Assembly: GCF_001010945.1 (NCBI RefSeq)
Contig: NZ_LBHB01000002.1
Coordinates: 62,001-126,000, forward strand
Length of the DNA stretch: 64,000 nt
Origin: Aurantiacibacter luteus
GTDB taxonomy: Bacteria; Pseudomonadota; Alphaproteobacteria; Sphingomonadales; Sphingomonadaceae
Direction: 5' to 3'
The notes under the pieces were generated by a model. The model saw nothing but the letters and a program-made list of their open reading frames with translations, was not told where the DNA came from and made no database searches. This document shows, one piece after another, positions 55,929 through 64,000 of this stretch; within the stretch, counting starts at the first letter, position 1; every line of letters begins with the position of its first letter. Position numbers and translations under genes: made by a program.

Positions 55929-56300
55929 ATGCGCGCACTGATTGTAGAGGACGAGTTGCTGACCGCGCTCCACCTCGAGGCCGAATTGCAGACGCTCGCC
56001 GTCCAGTCGGTGGGCATTGCCTGCGACCGGCGCGAGGCCTTGGCGCTCGCCACCAGCGCGCCGGACGTGGCCTTCGTCGACGTCAACCTGCGCGACGGGC
56101 CGACCGGCCCGGCGATCGCCCAGGCCCTTGCCGCGCTAAACGTGGAAGTCTTCTACGTCACCGCCAACCCCTCGCAGATTCCCGAGGAAGATCGCGCGCC
56201 GGGCCGCGTGGTGCCCAAGCCGTTTTCCGTAAGCGATCTCGTGGCGGCGCTGCGACAGGTCGAGGATCTGCGCGGAAGGGCCATGGCCAGTCTTCACTGA
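55929..56300 (+). CDS. single-domain response regulator (receiver only)
   Basis: The 123-residue protein is one CheY-like receiver, with VEDE at the acidic pocket, the phosphoacceptor Asp in VDVNLRDGPTG (about residue 51), a Thr in YVTANP and the Lys in VPKPFS. There is no output domain. It is convergent with an HWE-type kinase gene 21 bases away, so it is the likely partner. A purine-poor leader precedes the ATG at 55929. Confidence 0.9.
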   Translation: MRALIVEDELLTALHLEAELQTLAVQSVGIACDRREALALATSAPDVAFVDVNLRDGPTGPAIAQALAALNVEVFYVTANPSQIPEEDRAPGRVVPKPFSVSDLVAALRQVEDLRGRAMASLH

Positions 56301-56321
56301 CACCTTGCGCAAGGCGCCGCG

Positions 56322-57815
56322 TCAGGTCGACGAGCGGCCTTCGCGGTGGAGGTGGGCATCGGGCACGATAATCGAGACGGCTAGCCCTTCGGCCTTCCAT
56401 TCGCGCCGCAATTCTCCGCCGAGCTGGCGATTGATGCTGAGGTCAGCGAGCTGGGTGCCGAAGCCGACGTGCCCGGGCTCCCCCTCCACCCGCGGTCCGC
56501 CGCTTTCCTGCCAGTCGACCCGCACGGTCCCCTCGTCCAGCCGGGTGACGATGGTCACCCGTCCCTCGTCGCGCGAGAGCGAGCCGTACTTGGCCGCGTT
56601 GGTGGCCAGTTCGTGGATCACTAGTGCCATAGGCGTCGCGCCGCGGTCGTCGATGGCTATGTCGTCGCCGGTGATCGTCACCCGCTCACCCGCGCCATCC
56701 TGGTAGGGCACCATGATCTGGGCGATCAGGCCCTTGAGGTCCCCGCCCCCCAGTTCGCCGCCGGAAATCTCGCTGTGCGGGCGAGCGAAGTTGTGCGCGC
56801 GGCCGAGCGCCGAAATGCGTCCCATCAACTCGCCCATGATCGGCCGCAATTCGGGCGTATCGCGCGCGGTGAGGTTCAGCAGCCCGCCGATGACGGCGAA
56901 GATGTTCTTGATGCGGTGGCTTAGCTCGCGGTTGAGCAGGTCGGCCTGCTCGGCATGGCGCTTGGCCTCGTGGATCTCGGTGCAGGTGCCGATCCAGCGC
57001 ACGATCTCTCCCGCCTCGTCGCGTGCCGGCAGCGCGCGGCCCAGCACCCAGCGATATTCGCCGTCGTGGCGACGCAGGCGATATTCGACCTCGTAGGGCT
57101 CGCCGGTGGCAAGGCTATGGCGCCAGCGCTCCCATGCGGCGGGCTGGTCCTCGGGATGAAACATGCCCGCCCAGCCCTCGCCGTCGGTCGATCCGGCGGG
57201 CACGCCGGTGAAGCGATACCACTGCTCGTTATAATAGTCGTGAAAGCCGTCGGGCCGGGTCGACCAGACCATCTGCGGCATCGCGTCGGTCAGCACGGCG
57301 TATTTCGCCTCGCTCACCTCCAGCGCGCGTTCTGCCTTCTTCTGCTCGGTGATCTCGGTATTGGTGCCGAACCACCGCACGATCGTGCCCGAGGCATCTC
57401 GCACGGGCACGATGCGGGTGAGGAAAGGCCGATACTTCCCGTCCGCCCCGCGCAGGGGGAAGGTCATCTCGAACGGCTCGCCGCTCTCGATGCTGGCGGT
57501 CCAGTTCGCGATCACCTCGGGCAGGACTTCGGGATCGTGGACCGATTGCCAGCCCCATCCCTCCATGTCCTCCGGCGTGGTGCCGCAGTAGTCGTGCCAG
57601 CGCTTGTTGTACCATACGATGTAGCCGTCGCTGAGCGCGATCCACGCGAGCGTGGGCAGCAGATCGGCGAAATCGCGCCACTGGTCGAGCGACGACTCGT
57701 CGAAGGTGTCGGCCAGATCGGCGGGCCGGGTCCATTGCCAGTATTGCGATGCGTGCATGGAGGAGTCGGACCAGTCGGGAAGGTTCGCGGGGCAACTTAC
57801 ACGAGTTTGCTGCAT
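56322..57815 (-). CDS. PAS-PAS HWE/HisKA_2-type sensor histidine kinase
   Basis: The product of about 497 residues from the ATG at 57815 is soluble, with two PAS domains (ending in WFGTNTEITEQKK and WIGTCTEIHEAKR). A phospho-acceptor box ELSHRIKNIFAVIGGL and an ATPase domain with the HELATNAAKYG and DWQESGGP motifs follow. These traits fit the HWE/HisKA_2 kinases, widespread in alphaproteobacteria. A TTG three codons upstream and an ATG at 57758 are alternative starts; no clear ribosome binding site is seen. It probably phosphorylates the neighbouring receiver. Confidence 0.88.
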   Translation of the reverse strand: MQQTRVSCPANLPDWSDSSMHASQYWQWTRPADLADTFDESSLDQWRDFADLLPTLAWIALSDGYIVWYNKRWHDYCGTTPEDMEGWGWQSVHDPEVLPEVIANWTASIESGEPFEMTFPLRGADGKYRPFLTRIVPVRDASGTIVRWFGTNTEITEQKKAERALEVSEAKYAVLTDAMPQMVWSTRPDGFHDYYNEQWYRFTGVPAGSTDGEGWAGMFHPEDQPAAWERWRHSLATGEPYEVEYRLRRHDGEYRWVLGRALPARDEAGEIVRWIGTCTEIHEAKRHAEQADLLNRELSHRIKNIFAVIGGLLNLTARDTPELRPIMGELMGRISALGRAHNFARPHSEISGGELGGGDLKGLIAQIMVPYQDGAGERVTITGDDIAIDDRGATPMALVIHELATNAAKYGSLSRDEGRVTIVTRLDEGTVRVDWQESGGPRVEGEPGHVGFGTQLADLSINRQLGGELRREWKAEGLAVSIIVPDAHLHREGRSST

Positions 57816-57820
57816 TGCAC

Positions 57821-57832
57821 GCAATTAATTGC
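57821..57832. promoter_or_regulatory. 12-bp palindrome upstream of the sensor kinase
   Basis: GCAATTAATTGC is a perfect palindrome lying 6 bases before the kinase start codon and 3 bases after the sirtuin stop. Its position suggests an operator or translation block for the kinase. No family consensus is recognised. Confidence 0.3.
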
Positions 57833-57834
57833 GC

Positions 57835-58539
57835 TCAGGGCGCGCGCAGCAGGTCCACCACGAACGCCGGCACCAGCTCGCTGGCGGGGCCGAGCCGGGT
57901 CTCGTCGAACATCATGCTGCCGAGACTGCGCTCAAGGTTGAGTTCGAGCGTGCGCGCGCCGCTGCGCCGCGCCTGCTCGACGAAACCAGCCGCCGGATAG
58001 ACCGCGCCGCTGGTGCCGATGGACACGAACAGGTCCGCCGCGGCGATGGCTGTGTAGATGCGCTCCATCTGGTAAGGCATTTCCCCGAACCAGACGATAT
58101 CGGGGCGCAGCGCCTTCTCGCAGCAGGCCGGGCAGGCGGGGCCGTCGCGCAGCGTGCCCTCCCAGCGATGGCGCATGTCGCAGGCGGTGCACCAGGCGGA
58201 AAGCCCCTCTCCGTGCATGTGCAACACCCTCCGCGCGTGCCCACGCTCGTGCAGGTCGTCGATGTTCTGGGTGACGATCAACAGGTTGCCGCCCCACGCC
58301 TCGTCGAGCCGCCCCAGCGCCAGGTGCGCGGCATTGGGCCGCGCGGCGCGGATGTCGGCGCGGCGCTGGTCGTAGAAGCGCTGGACGAGGCCTGGATCGC
58401 GGGCGAACCCCTCGGGCGTGGCGACCTGTTCGACCGGATGATCTTCCCACAGGCCGTCGTCGGCGCGAAAGGTCCGGATGCCGCTCTCGGCGGAAATCCC
58501 CGCGCCGGTGAGGATGACGATGTTGCGGATGGCGCTCAT
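57835..58539 (-). CDS. cobB: NAD-dependent deacylase of the sirtuin family
   Basis: The 234-residue sirtuin has the NAD site TGAGISAESGIRTFR, TQNIDDLH, the catalytic His in LHMHGE and a zinc site formed by CTAC and the later ACPACC cysteines. The FYDQRR stretch gives the Tyr-x-x-Arg that class III sirtuins use for succinyl and malonyl groups. It may therefore be a desuccinylase as well as a deacetylase. The ATG at 58539 is used; 58548 is possible. It overlaps nothing and is divergent from dapB. Confidence 0.9.
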   Translation of the reverse strand: MSAIRNIVILTGAGISAESGIRTFRADDGLWEDHPVEQVATPEGFARDPGLVQRFYDQRRADIRAARPNAAHLALGRLDEAWGGNLLIVTQNIDDLHERGHARRVLHMHGEGLSAWCTACDMRHRWEGTLRDGPACPACCEKALRPDIVWFGEMPYQMERIYTAIAAADLFVSIGTSGAVYPAAGFVEQARRSGARTLELNLERSLGSMMFDETRLGPASELVPAFVVDLLRAP

Positions 58540-58574
58540 GCGGGCCATGAAGCACGCGGGGCTCAGGAGCGCAA

Positions 58575-59315
58575 ATGGCACGCATCGGCATCATCGGCAG
58601 CGAAGGGCGCATGGGGCAGGCGATCGCCGCCTTGCTGGACGGCGGCGAGCACGCCTGCGCGGGCGGAGTCGACCGGGGGCACGACCCTGCCGACCTTGCC
58701 GGGCACGCCGATGCGCTGGTCGATTTCTCCGCACCGGGCGCCCTGTCCGTCAACCTCGCCGCGGCGCGCGCGGCGGGCGTGCCTATCCTGATCGGCACCA
58801 CGGGCCTCGGCGACGAACACCACGCGATGATCGACGAGGCGGCGCGCGACATACCCGTGCTCCAGACCGGCAACACCTCATTGGGCGTCACGCTGCTGGC
58901 GCACCTGGTGGAGGAGGCGGCCGCGCGGCTGGGCCCGGACTGGGACATCGAGGTGCTCGAGATGCACCACCGGATGAAGGTCGATGCGCCTTCGGGCACC
59001 GCGCTGCTGCTGGGCGAGGCGGCGGCAAGGGGCCGCGGCGTGGCGCTCGCCGACAACCGCGAGAGCGGACGCGGCCATGAGTTTGGGGGGCACACCGGCG
59101 CGCGGGCGACGGGCGCCATCGGCTTTGCCGCTCTTCGCGGCGGGACCGTGGCGGGCGAGCATTCGGTGATCTTCGCGGGCGAGGAGGAGCGCATCGTCCT
59201 CGCCCACTCGGCGGAGAACCGCGCCATCTTCGCGCGCGGGGCGATCAGGGGCGCGGCCTGGCTGATCGGCAGGCCGCCGGGCCGCTACACCATGCGCGAC
59301 GTGCTCGGCCTGTGA
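58575..59315 (+). CDS. dapB: 4-hydroxy-tetrahydrodipicolinate reductase
   Basis: DapB reduces HTPA in the diaminopimelate and lysine pathway. The 246-residue protein has the Rossmann GSEGRMGQAIA, ILIGTTGLG, and the catalytic LEMHHRMKVDAPSGTALLLG segment. The next gene starts as GTG overlapping its TGA. dapE lies about 3 kb away in this window, so two steps of the pathway are clustered. Confidence 0.96.
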   Translation: MARIGIIGSEGRMGQAIAALLDGGEHACAGGVDRGHDPADLAGHADALVDFSAPGALSVNLAAARAAGVPILIGTTGLGDEHHAMIDEAARDIPVLQTGNTSLGVTLLAHLVEEAAARLGPDWDIEVLEMHHRMKVDAPSGTALLLGEAAARGRGVALADNRESGRGHEFGGHTGARATGAIGFAALRGGTVAGEHSVIFAGEEERIVLAHSAENRAIFARGAIRGAAWLIGRPPGRYTMRDVLGL

Positions 59316-59839
59316 CCCCTGCCAGCGCAGAGCGATGCACCTGGCGTAGCGAGGGCGGCGGTGCGGAGACGGGTGCCCGATGCCTGGCTTTTCTCGCCGA
59401 GGCAGGTGTGTCCGTTCATCTTTGCGAAGATGGGGATGTGCAGGCGATCGAGGGGCTGTCCATCAGGCAAGGCGCAGTGCTGATCGATCCCGAAAAGGCG
59501 ATCTGGCCAGGCGACCTGCTGCACGAGGCGGGGCATGTTGCGGTCACCGCTCCGGAGCGCCGTGCCGACCTGAACGAAGTCCCGCGTGTGCTGGCCGAGG
59601 AGATGATGGCTATCGCCTGGTCCTATGCCGCAGCGCGCCAATGCGGCGTGCCCTTGCGAGAGCTGTTCCACAGCGAGGGCTACAAAGGCCGCAGCGAATT
59701 CGCCGCGCAATGTTATGCCATGGGCGGATATGTTGGCGCCGACCTGCTCGCCGCGGAAGGCATGACCGAAATCGATCTCGGCCGGGCGTTGCGGCTGGGC
59801 CATCCCACCTATCCCAACATGCTTCGCTGGCTGCGATGA
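59312..59839 (+). CDS. small HExxH protein of unknown function
   Basis: The 175-residue product starts at a GTG overlapping the dapB stop and ends overlapping the nth start (ATGA). It has a DLLHEAGHVAV segment with HExxH at about residues 71-75, then a Glu in VLAEEMMAIAWSYAAA that could be the third zinc ligand. No signal peptide or membrane helix is evident. Its tight coupling to dapB and nth suggests a housekeeping role. I do not recognise a family. Confidence 0.65.
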   Translation: MTPASAERCTWRSEGGGAETGARCLAFLAEAGVSVHLCEDGDVQAIEGLSIRQGAVLIDPEKAIWPGDLLHEAGHVAVTAPERRADLNEVPRVLAEEMMAIAWSYAAARQCGVPLRELFHSEGYKGRSEFAAQCYAMGGYVGADLLAAEGMTEIDLGRALRLGHPTYPNMLRWLR

Positions 59840-60501
59840 CCCGTGACCAGATCTTCGAATTCTTCCGACGCCTCGCGGAGGACAACCCCGATCCGCAAAC
59901 CGAACTGGAGTACGGCAACGCCTACCAGCTGGTCGTGGCCGTGGCCCTCTCCGCGCAGGCAACCGACGTGGGCGTGAACAAGGCGACCCGCGCCCTGTTC
60001 GCCAGGGTCGAGACGCCGCGGCAGATGCTCGACCTGGGCGAGGAAGGTCTGAAGGAACACATCAAGACCATCGGCCTGTTCAATTCCAAGGCGAAGAACG
60101 TCATCGCGCTCTCGCAGTTGCTGGTCGACGAATACGGCGGCGAGGTGCCCGACACGCGCGAGGATCTCGTCCGCCTGCCCGGCGTGGGCCGCAAGACGGC
60201 CAACGTGGTGCTCAACTGCTGGTTCGGGCAGGAGGCATTCGCGGTCGACACGCACATTTTTCGCGTCGGCAATCGCACCGGCCTCGCCAAGGGCAAGACC
60301 CCCGATCAGGTCGAAGCGAAGCTGGAAAAGCGCGTCCCCGCCCCGTTCCGCCTCGGCGCGCATCACTGGCTGATCCTGCACGGCCGATACGTGTGCAAGG
60401 CGCGCACGCCCGAATGCTGGCGCTGCCCGGTCGCGGACCTGTGCAGTTATCGCAAGAAGGTACTGGAGCCGCCCAACGGGCGCAAAGCCGGGGTCAGCTG
60501 A
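59836..60501 (+). CDS. nth: endonuclease III (DNA glycosylase/AP lyase)
   Basis: Nth excises oxidised pyrimidines. The 221-residue product has the helix-hairpin-helix LPGVGRKTANVVLN with the catalytic Lys, the catalytic Asp in VDTHIFRVGNR, and a 4Fe-4S cluster motif C-x6-C-x2-C-x5-C near residues 190-206. It is coupled by ATGA to the HExxH gene upstream. Its stop overlaps the convergent lipoprotein gene by eight bases. Confidence 0.95.
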   Translation: MTRDQIFEFFRRLAEDNPDPQTELEYGNAYQLVVAVALSAQATDVGVNKATRALFARVETPRQMLDLGEEGLKEHIKTIGLFNSKAKNVIALSQLLVDEYGGEVPDTREDLVRLPGVGRKTANVVLNCWFGQEAFAVDTHIFRVGNRTGLAKGKTPDQVEAKLEKRVPAPFRLGAHHWLILHGRYVCKARTPECWRCPVADLCSYRKKVLEPPNGRKAGVS

Positions 60502-60802
60502 AGGCGCATCGCGCGGTGGAGGTGGTGACGACGGCCAGCGCCTCGAGGTCGTTCCATTCGCGCGCATGGGCGATAAGGCTGCGCGCCGTCAGCCGCCGCC
60601 CTTCCGCCCGCACTGCCTTGGCGAAGCGGGAGATGCCCTGGATCTGGGCGATCGAGAGATCGTCGGCCCAGATGTCGCCCATACACTCCGCCATGCCGGA
60701 AGGGACCCCGGCGTCGATCAGCGAATCCTCCACCCGCTCGCTAACCACCGTCTGACAACCGGTGAGCAACACGGCGCTGGCGATGATGGCAATTGCTTTC
60801 AT
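60494..60802 (-). CDS. small lipoprotein, unknown function
   Basis: The 102-residue product has a lipobox LLTGC after a short signal helix (KAIAIIASAVLLTG), then a mainly helical, charged region. It should be membrane-anchored. No family is recognised. It overlaps the dicarboxylate symporter gene by one base (its ATG follows that stop as ATGA), so the two are translationally coupled. Confidence 0.7.
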   Translation of the reverse strand: MKAIAIIASAVLLTGCQTVVSERVEDSLIDAGVPSGMAECMGDIWADDLSIAQIQGISRFAKAVRAEGRRLTARSLIAHAREWNDLEALAVVTTSTARCAFS

Positions 60803-62037
60803 CACACGTCGTCCGCCGAGATCATTTCCGCCCGGTCGATCTCGCCCGTGGTCGCGGCCACGCAGGTTGCAACCGCGGCGTCGCCGGAAACGTTGGTAGT
60901 GGTGCGCATCATGTCCATGATTCGGTCCACGCCGGCGACGAAGGCGATCGTTTCGAGCGGCACACCGACCGCGCCGAAGACCAGTGCCATCATGATCAGG
61001 CCCGCGCCCGGAATACCCGCCGCGCCGACCGCGCCGAGCGTGCCGAGTAGCGCGATCATGAAATAGTCGCCCCACGACAGGTCCACGCCGAATATCTGCG
61101 CGCCGAACAGCGTGGCGAGGCCGAGATACATCGCCGTACCGTTCATGTTCACGGTCGCGCCCAGGCTGATGACGAAGCTCGAGACCGAGTTGCTGATGCC
61201 CAGGTTGCGCTGGGCGCAGCGCAGGGTGACGGGCAGCGTAGCATTGGAGCTGGCGGTGGAATAACTGACCGCGATCGCGTCCACGATGCCGCGGAAGAAG
61301 TCGATCACCGGCAGGCGGGCGATGAACTTGATCATGGCCGAATACATGACGCCGATGATCAGCAGGCAACCGAGGTAGTTGAGGAAGACCAATTTCGACA
61401 GCGCGATCAGCGCCGGAATGCCGAGCGATCCCGCCACCCAGGCCATCAGCGCGAAGACGCCGAAGGGGGTGAGTTCCATCACCACCATCGTCACCTTCTG
61501 CATCACCACGCTGCCCGAATCGAAGATCTTGAGCACCGGCTGGCCGTCCTCGGCCGCCATCAGAATGCCGATGCCGAGCAGCAGGCTGAACACGATCAGC
61601 GGCAGCACGTTGACGTCGGCCATCACCTGCACCGGGCTTTGGGGCACCATGCCGAGCAGCATCTCGCGCCATGTGGTGGGGTTGGGTTCGGGCACCGCGC
61701 CCATGTCGATCATCGAGGTGTCGACGCCGATGCCGGGCTGCACCAGTGCGCCCAGCAGCAGGCCGAGCCAGACCGCGATCTGCCCCGTCACCACGAAAAG
61801 CAGCAGCGCTCGCCAGCCTACGCTGCCCAGTTTCCTGAGGTCGCCGATGCTGGCGACGCCGGAAACGAGGCTGAAGAAGATGAGCGGCACCACCAGCATC
61901 TTGATGAAGGCGACGAAGATATCGCCGATGATCTTGATGCTTTCCGCCTCCGGCCCCCAGAAATAGCCGACCACGATGCCCAGGATGAGCGCCGCGACAA
62001 CGCGCTGCCACAGCGGAATGGCGAACCAGGTCTTCAT
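60802..62037 (-). CDS. dicarboxylate/amino acid:cation symporter (DAACS)
   Basis: The 411-residue protein has eight helices and two re-entrant loops typical of GltP/DctA. Motifs are SSNATLPVTL (the serine-rich loop), NMNGTAMYLGL and GIPGAGLIMMALVF. It uses the sodium or proton gradient to take up C4-dicarboxylates or acidic amino acids. Substrate cannot be fixed. It is in one unit with dapE upstream and a lipoprotein downstream, both joined by ATGA overlaps. Confidence 0.92.
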   Translation of the reverse strand: MKTWFAIPLWQRVVAALILGIVVGYFWGPEAESIKIIGDIFVAFIKMLVVPLIFFSLVSGVASIGDLRKLGSVGWRALLLFVVTGQIAVWLGLLLGALVQPGIGVDTSMIDMGAVPEPNPTTWREMLLGMVPQSPVQVMADVNVLPLIVFSLLLGIGILMAAEDGQPVLKIFDSGSVVMQKVTMVVMELTPFGVFALMAWVAGSLGIPALIALSKLVFLNYLGCLLIIGVMYSAMIKFIARLPVIDFFRGIVDAIAVSYSTASSNATLPVTLRCAQRNLGISNSVSSFVISLGATVNMNGTAMYLGLATLFGAQIFGVDLSWGDYFMIALLGTLGAVGAAGIPGAGLIMMALVFGAVGVPLETIAFVAGVDRIMDMMRTTTNVSGDAAVATCVAATTGEIDRAEMISADDV

Positions 62038-63188
62038 GCTATTCCCCTCTCGGCGGCGAGTGCCGCCAGTGCGATCCGGCGATAGATTGCGGCAAGCGCA
62101 TCGAGGTCGTCAAGCGCAACCGCCTCGTCGGTCTTGTGCATGGTGGCATTGACCAGGCCGAACTCGATCACCGGGGCGAGGTCCTTCAGGAACCGCGCGT
62201 CGCTGGTGCCGCCCGTGGTGGAGAGTTCGGGCGCGATGCCTGTCTCGATCTCGATGGCCTCGGCAACCATGGACGAGAACGCGCCGGGGGGCGTGAGGAA
62301 GCTCTCGCCGGAGATTACCGGGCGCGCCGAGCCGCCGTGTTTCTCGGCGATTGCGGCGACCTTCCGGCCCAGCTCGGCGCCCGTGTGCAAGTCGTTGAAG
62401 CGGATCGATAGACGGGCGCTCGCCCGGCCGGGAATGACGTTGTGCGCCCGGTTGGGCACGTCGATCTCGGTGATCTCGAGGTTCGAGGGCTGGAACCAGT
62501 CGTTGCCGTTGTCGAGATGGAGGGCATCCAGCTCGGCGAGGATCTTCACCAGCCGCGGCAGGGGATTGTCGGCGAGATGCGGATAGGCGACGTGGCCCTG
62601 GCTGCCCGCGACATCAATCCACACGTTGACCGACCCGCGCCGCCCGATCTTCATCATGTCGCCCAGCCGGTTCACGCTGGTCGGCTCGCCGACGAGGATG
62701 AGGTCGGGGATGTCGCCACGCTCGCGCATCAGGTCGATCAGCGCGCGGGTGCCGTGGAGCGCCGGGCCTTCCTCGTCGCCGGTGATGACGAAACTCAGCG
62801 TGCCGGCCTTGGCCGGAATGCGCTTCACCGCCGCCGCCATCGCCGCTACCGCGCCCTTCATGTCCACCGCCCCGCGGCCGTAGAGGAGTTCACCGCGCAC
62901 CACCGGCTCGAACGCATCGGCGGACCAACCCTCGCCCGGCGGGACCACGTCGACGTGGCCAGCAAAGGCGAAATGGCGCGAACCCTCCGGCCCGCGGCGG
63001 ATGGCGAAGAGGTTCTCGACCGCCTCCTCGTCGCTGCCCGGCGCGCCTTCACCGCGGGTGAAGCGGTGGATCTCGAAGCCCAGCGGCGCAAGGATCGCCT
63101 CGAGCACGTCGAACACCTCCCCGCGTGCGGGGGTGACGCTGGGCGCGGCCATCAGGCGCTTGGCGAAGTCTGCGGCTTGGCTCATCAT
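62034..63188 (-). CDS. dapE: succinyl-diaminopimelate desuccinylase
   Basis: DapE makes LL-diaminopimelate from its succinyl form, using zinc. The 384-residue protein from 63188 (MMSQAADFAKRL; one codon later is also possible) has metal ligands in FAGHVDVVPPGEGW, GRGAVDMKG, the catalytic Glu in TGDEEGPALHG, and the GTSDARF motif. It is translationally coupled to the symporter gene that follows. A related pathway step, dapB, is nearby. Confidence 0.94.
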   Translation of the reverse strand: MMSQAADFAKRLMAAPSVTPARGEVFDVLEAILAPLGFEIHRFTRGEGAPGSDEEAVENLFAIRRGPEGSRHFAFAGHVDVVPPGEGWSADAFEPVVRGELLYGRGAVDMKGAVAAMAAAVKRIPAKAGTLSFVITGDEEGPALHGTRALIDLMRERGDIPDLILVGEPTSVNRLGDMMKIGRRGSVNVWIDVAGSQGHVAYPHLADNPLPRLVKILAELDALHLDNGNDWFQPSNLEITEIDVPNRAHNVIPGRASARLSIRFNDLHTGAELGRKVAAIAEKHGGSARPVISGESFLTPPGAFSSMVAEAIEIETGIAPELSTTGGTSDARFLKDLAPVIEFGLVNATMHKTDEAVALDDLDALAAIYRRIALAALAAERGIA

Positions 63189-63214
63189 GCGCCAGCTAGC
63201 AGGAGAGTGCGCCC

Positions 63215-63664
63215 ATGCCCAAGCTCGATATCGAGGCCATCCCCCGGTCCAATGCCACGGGTTATCCCTCGCCTTTCGCCAAGGCGGTGGAGGGGCGCTG
63301 GTGGCGGCGGCTGGCACCGGCGGGCGGGCTGACGCAGATGGGCGCGAGCCACGTGGTGCTGAGGCCCGGCGCCTGGTCCTCGCAGCGCCATTTCCATCAC
63401 GGCGTGGACGAGCTTGTCGTCATGCTGGCGGGCGAGGCGGTGCTGGTCGAGGACGCGGGCGAAACCTTGCTCCAAGCCGGCGACGTCGCCGCCTGGGCCC
63501 GGGGCGAGCGCAACGGCCATGTGCTGCAGAACCGCTCGGGCGAGGACTGCGTGTTCGTCGCCATCAGCGCCGGCGATGCCCACGGGGACAGCGGCGAATA
63601 TCCCGACATCGATATGGTGTTCACCCCCGCGGGCTTTGCGCACAAGGACGGCACGCCCTGGTAG
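63215..63664 (+). CDS. cupin domain protein
   Basis: The 149-residue single cupin has the two motifs HFHHGVDELVVMLAGEAVLVE and the second metal-binding part near WARGERNGHVLQNRSGED. The metal-binding His cluster is retained (HFHH...E...H). It probably binds a small sugar or metabolite rather than acting as a known enzyme. Monocistronic by spacing. Confidence 0.85.
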   Translation: MPKLDIEAIPRSNATGYPSPFAKAVEGRWWRRLAPAGGLTQMGASHVVLRPGAWSSQRHFHHGVDELVVMLAGEAVLVEDAGETLLQAGDVAAWARGERNGHVLQNRSGEDCVFVAISAGDAHGDSGEYPDIDMVFTPAGFAHKDGTPW

Positions 63665-63674
63665 CTGCGCCCTG

Positions 63675-64000
63675 CTAGGCCTCCTGGCCGACCTCAAACT
63701 GCGAGATGGTCCACTCTTCGGCCAGCGCGCCGGCGATCCACGTCTGCATCCATTCGTGGTCCCAGATCGCCTCCATGTAGGCCTGCGCGAAACCGGGAAC
63801 GCCGATACCGTAGGTGACGAAGCGGGCAACGACGGGGGCGTAGAAGATGTCCGCCGCGCTGAAGGTGCCGAACAGGTAGGGACCGCCCTTGCCGAAGCGC
63901 GCCCGCGCCTCCGCCCACAGGCCGAGAATGCGCACGATGTCGGCCTTCGTCGCGTCCTGCAACTCCACCGCGAGCCGGGCGCGGATGTTCATGGGGCAGT
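63675..64000 (-). CDS. glutathione S-transferase-like protein, 5' end outside the window
   Basis: The C-terminal about 108 residues are visible and the frame stays open past the window edge. The helical domain includes NIRARL, FGKGGPYLFGTFSAADIFYAPVVARFVTYGI and a WMQTWIAGALAEEW end, typical of the GST C-terminal domain. The preceding residues CPMNIRA fit a GST, and the internal ATG at 63992 is not the start. The thioredoxin-like N-terminal domain must lie outside. Confidence 0.8.
   Translation of the reverse strand, partial: CPMNIRARLAVELQDATKADIVRILGLWAEARARFGKGGPYLFGTFSAADIFYAPVVARFVTYGIGVPGFAQAYMEAIWDHEWMQTWIAGALAEEWTISQFEVGQEA

Overview
The window is dense, high-GC bacterial chromosome: about 60 genes on both strands, many overlapping by 1-13 bases, and no tRNA, rRNA, CRISPR array, prophage or transposase that I could see. 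Gene content points to Alphaproteobacteria, order Sphingomonadales, most likely an Erythrobacteraceae member. The main support is the neighbourhood dut-coaBC-ubiB-ubiE-mutM-rpsT-dnaA, the secB/timA/mltA/smr arrangement, the CmpX-like channel, and a PEP-CTERM-type protein with a VPAP + TM + RRRR tail. The taxonomic call is inference from family knowledge, not from a search.

Layout. 1-4.3 kb: the tail of a DUF58-SpoIIM-RDD operon and a CmpX-like channel. 4.3-9 kb: a GNAT acetyltransferase whose start codon lies inside a long palindrome, a GAF-EAL phosphodiesterase, a KefB-type antiporter and a ZntB-type transporter. 9-14 kb: ispG, a 47-residue peptide, then a tight run of a thioredoxin-like lipoprotein, a polysaccharide deacetylase, an HDAC-like hydrolase, a retropepsin-like protein and a GT-A-like protein. 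14-17.3 kb: two convergent L,D-transpeptidases of different families and an EamA transporter. 17.3-21.7 kb: a 58-residue membrane peptide divergent from acnA, then a Ser/Thr-rich surface protein. 21.9-25.1 kb: ruvB and ruvA, split by a GIY-YIG gene bounded by hairpin-forming inverted repeats, then aroC.

25.2-33.1 kb: an oxidative-stress block (katG, a candidate small RNA, a monofunctional catalase, an aldehyde dehydrogenase) and an S46 peptidase. 33.1-43.9 kb: a LytTR regulator with DUF2306, then smr-mltA-timA divergent from secB, murJ-trpS, a DUF805 protein, a DUF4136 lipoprotein and a membrane-anchored winged-helix regulator with a divergent membrane protein. 43.8-55 kb: dut, coaBC with a very long linker, two tandem polytopic paralogues, ubiB, ubiE, EamA, mutM, rpsT and dnaA. 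55-64 kb: a ThiF/MoeB enzyme, a receiver-only regulator convergent with an HWE-type kinase, a sirtuin, dapB, a small HExxH protein, nth, a lipoprotein, a dicarboxylate symporter, dapE, a cupin and a truncated GST.

I found no single large novel system. The most interesting signals are the GIY-YIG unit between ruvB and ruvA, with compensatory changes in its terminal hairpins; the candidate sRNA with a C-rich loop between the two catalase genes; the low-complexity PEP-CTERM-like protein; the palindrome over the GNAT start; the roughly 180-residue CoaBC linker; and the HExxH protein coupled to dapB and nth.
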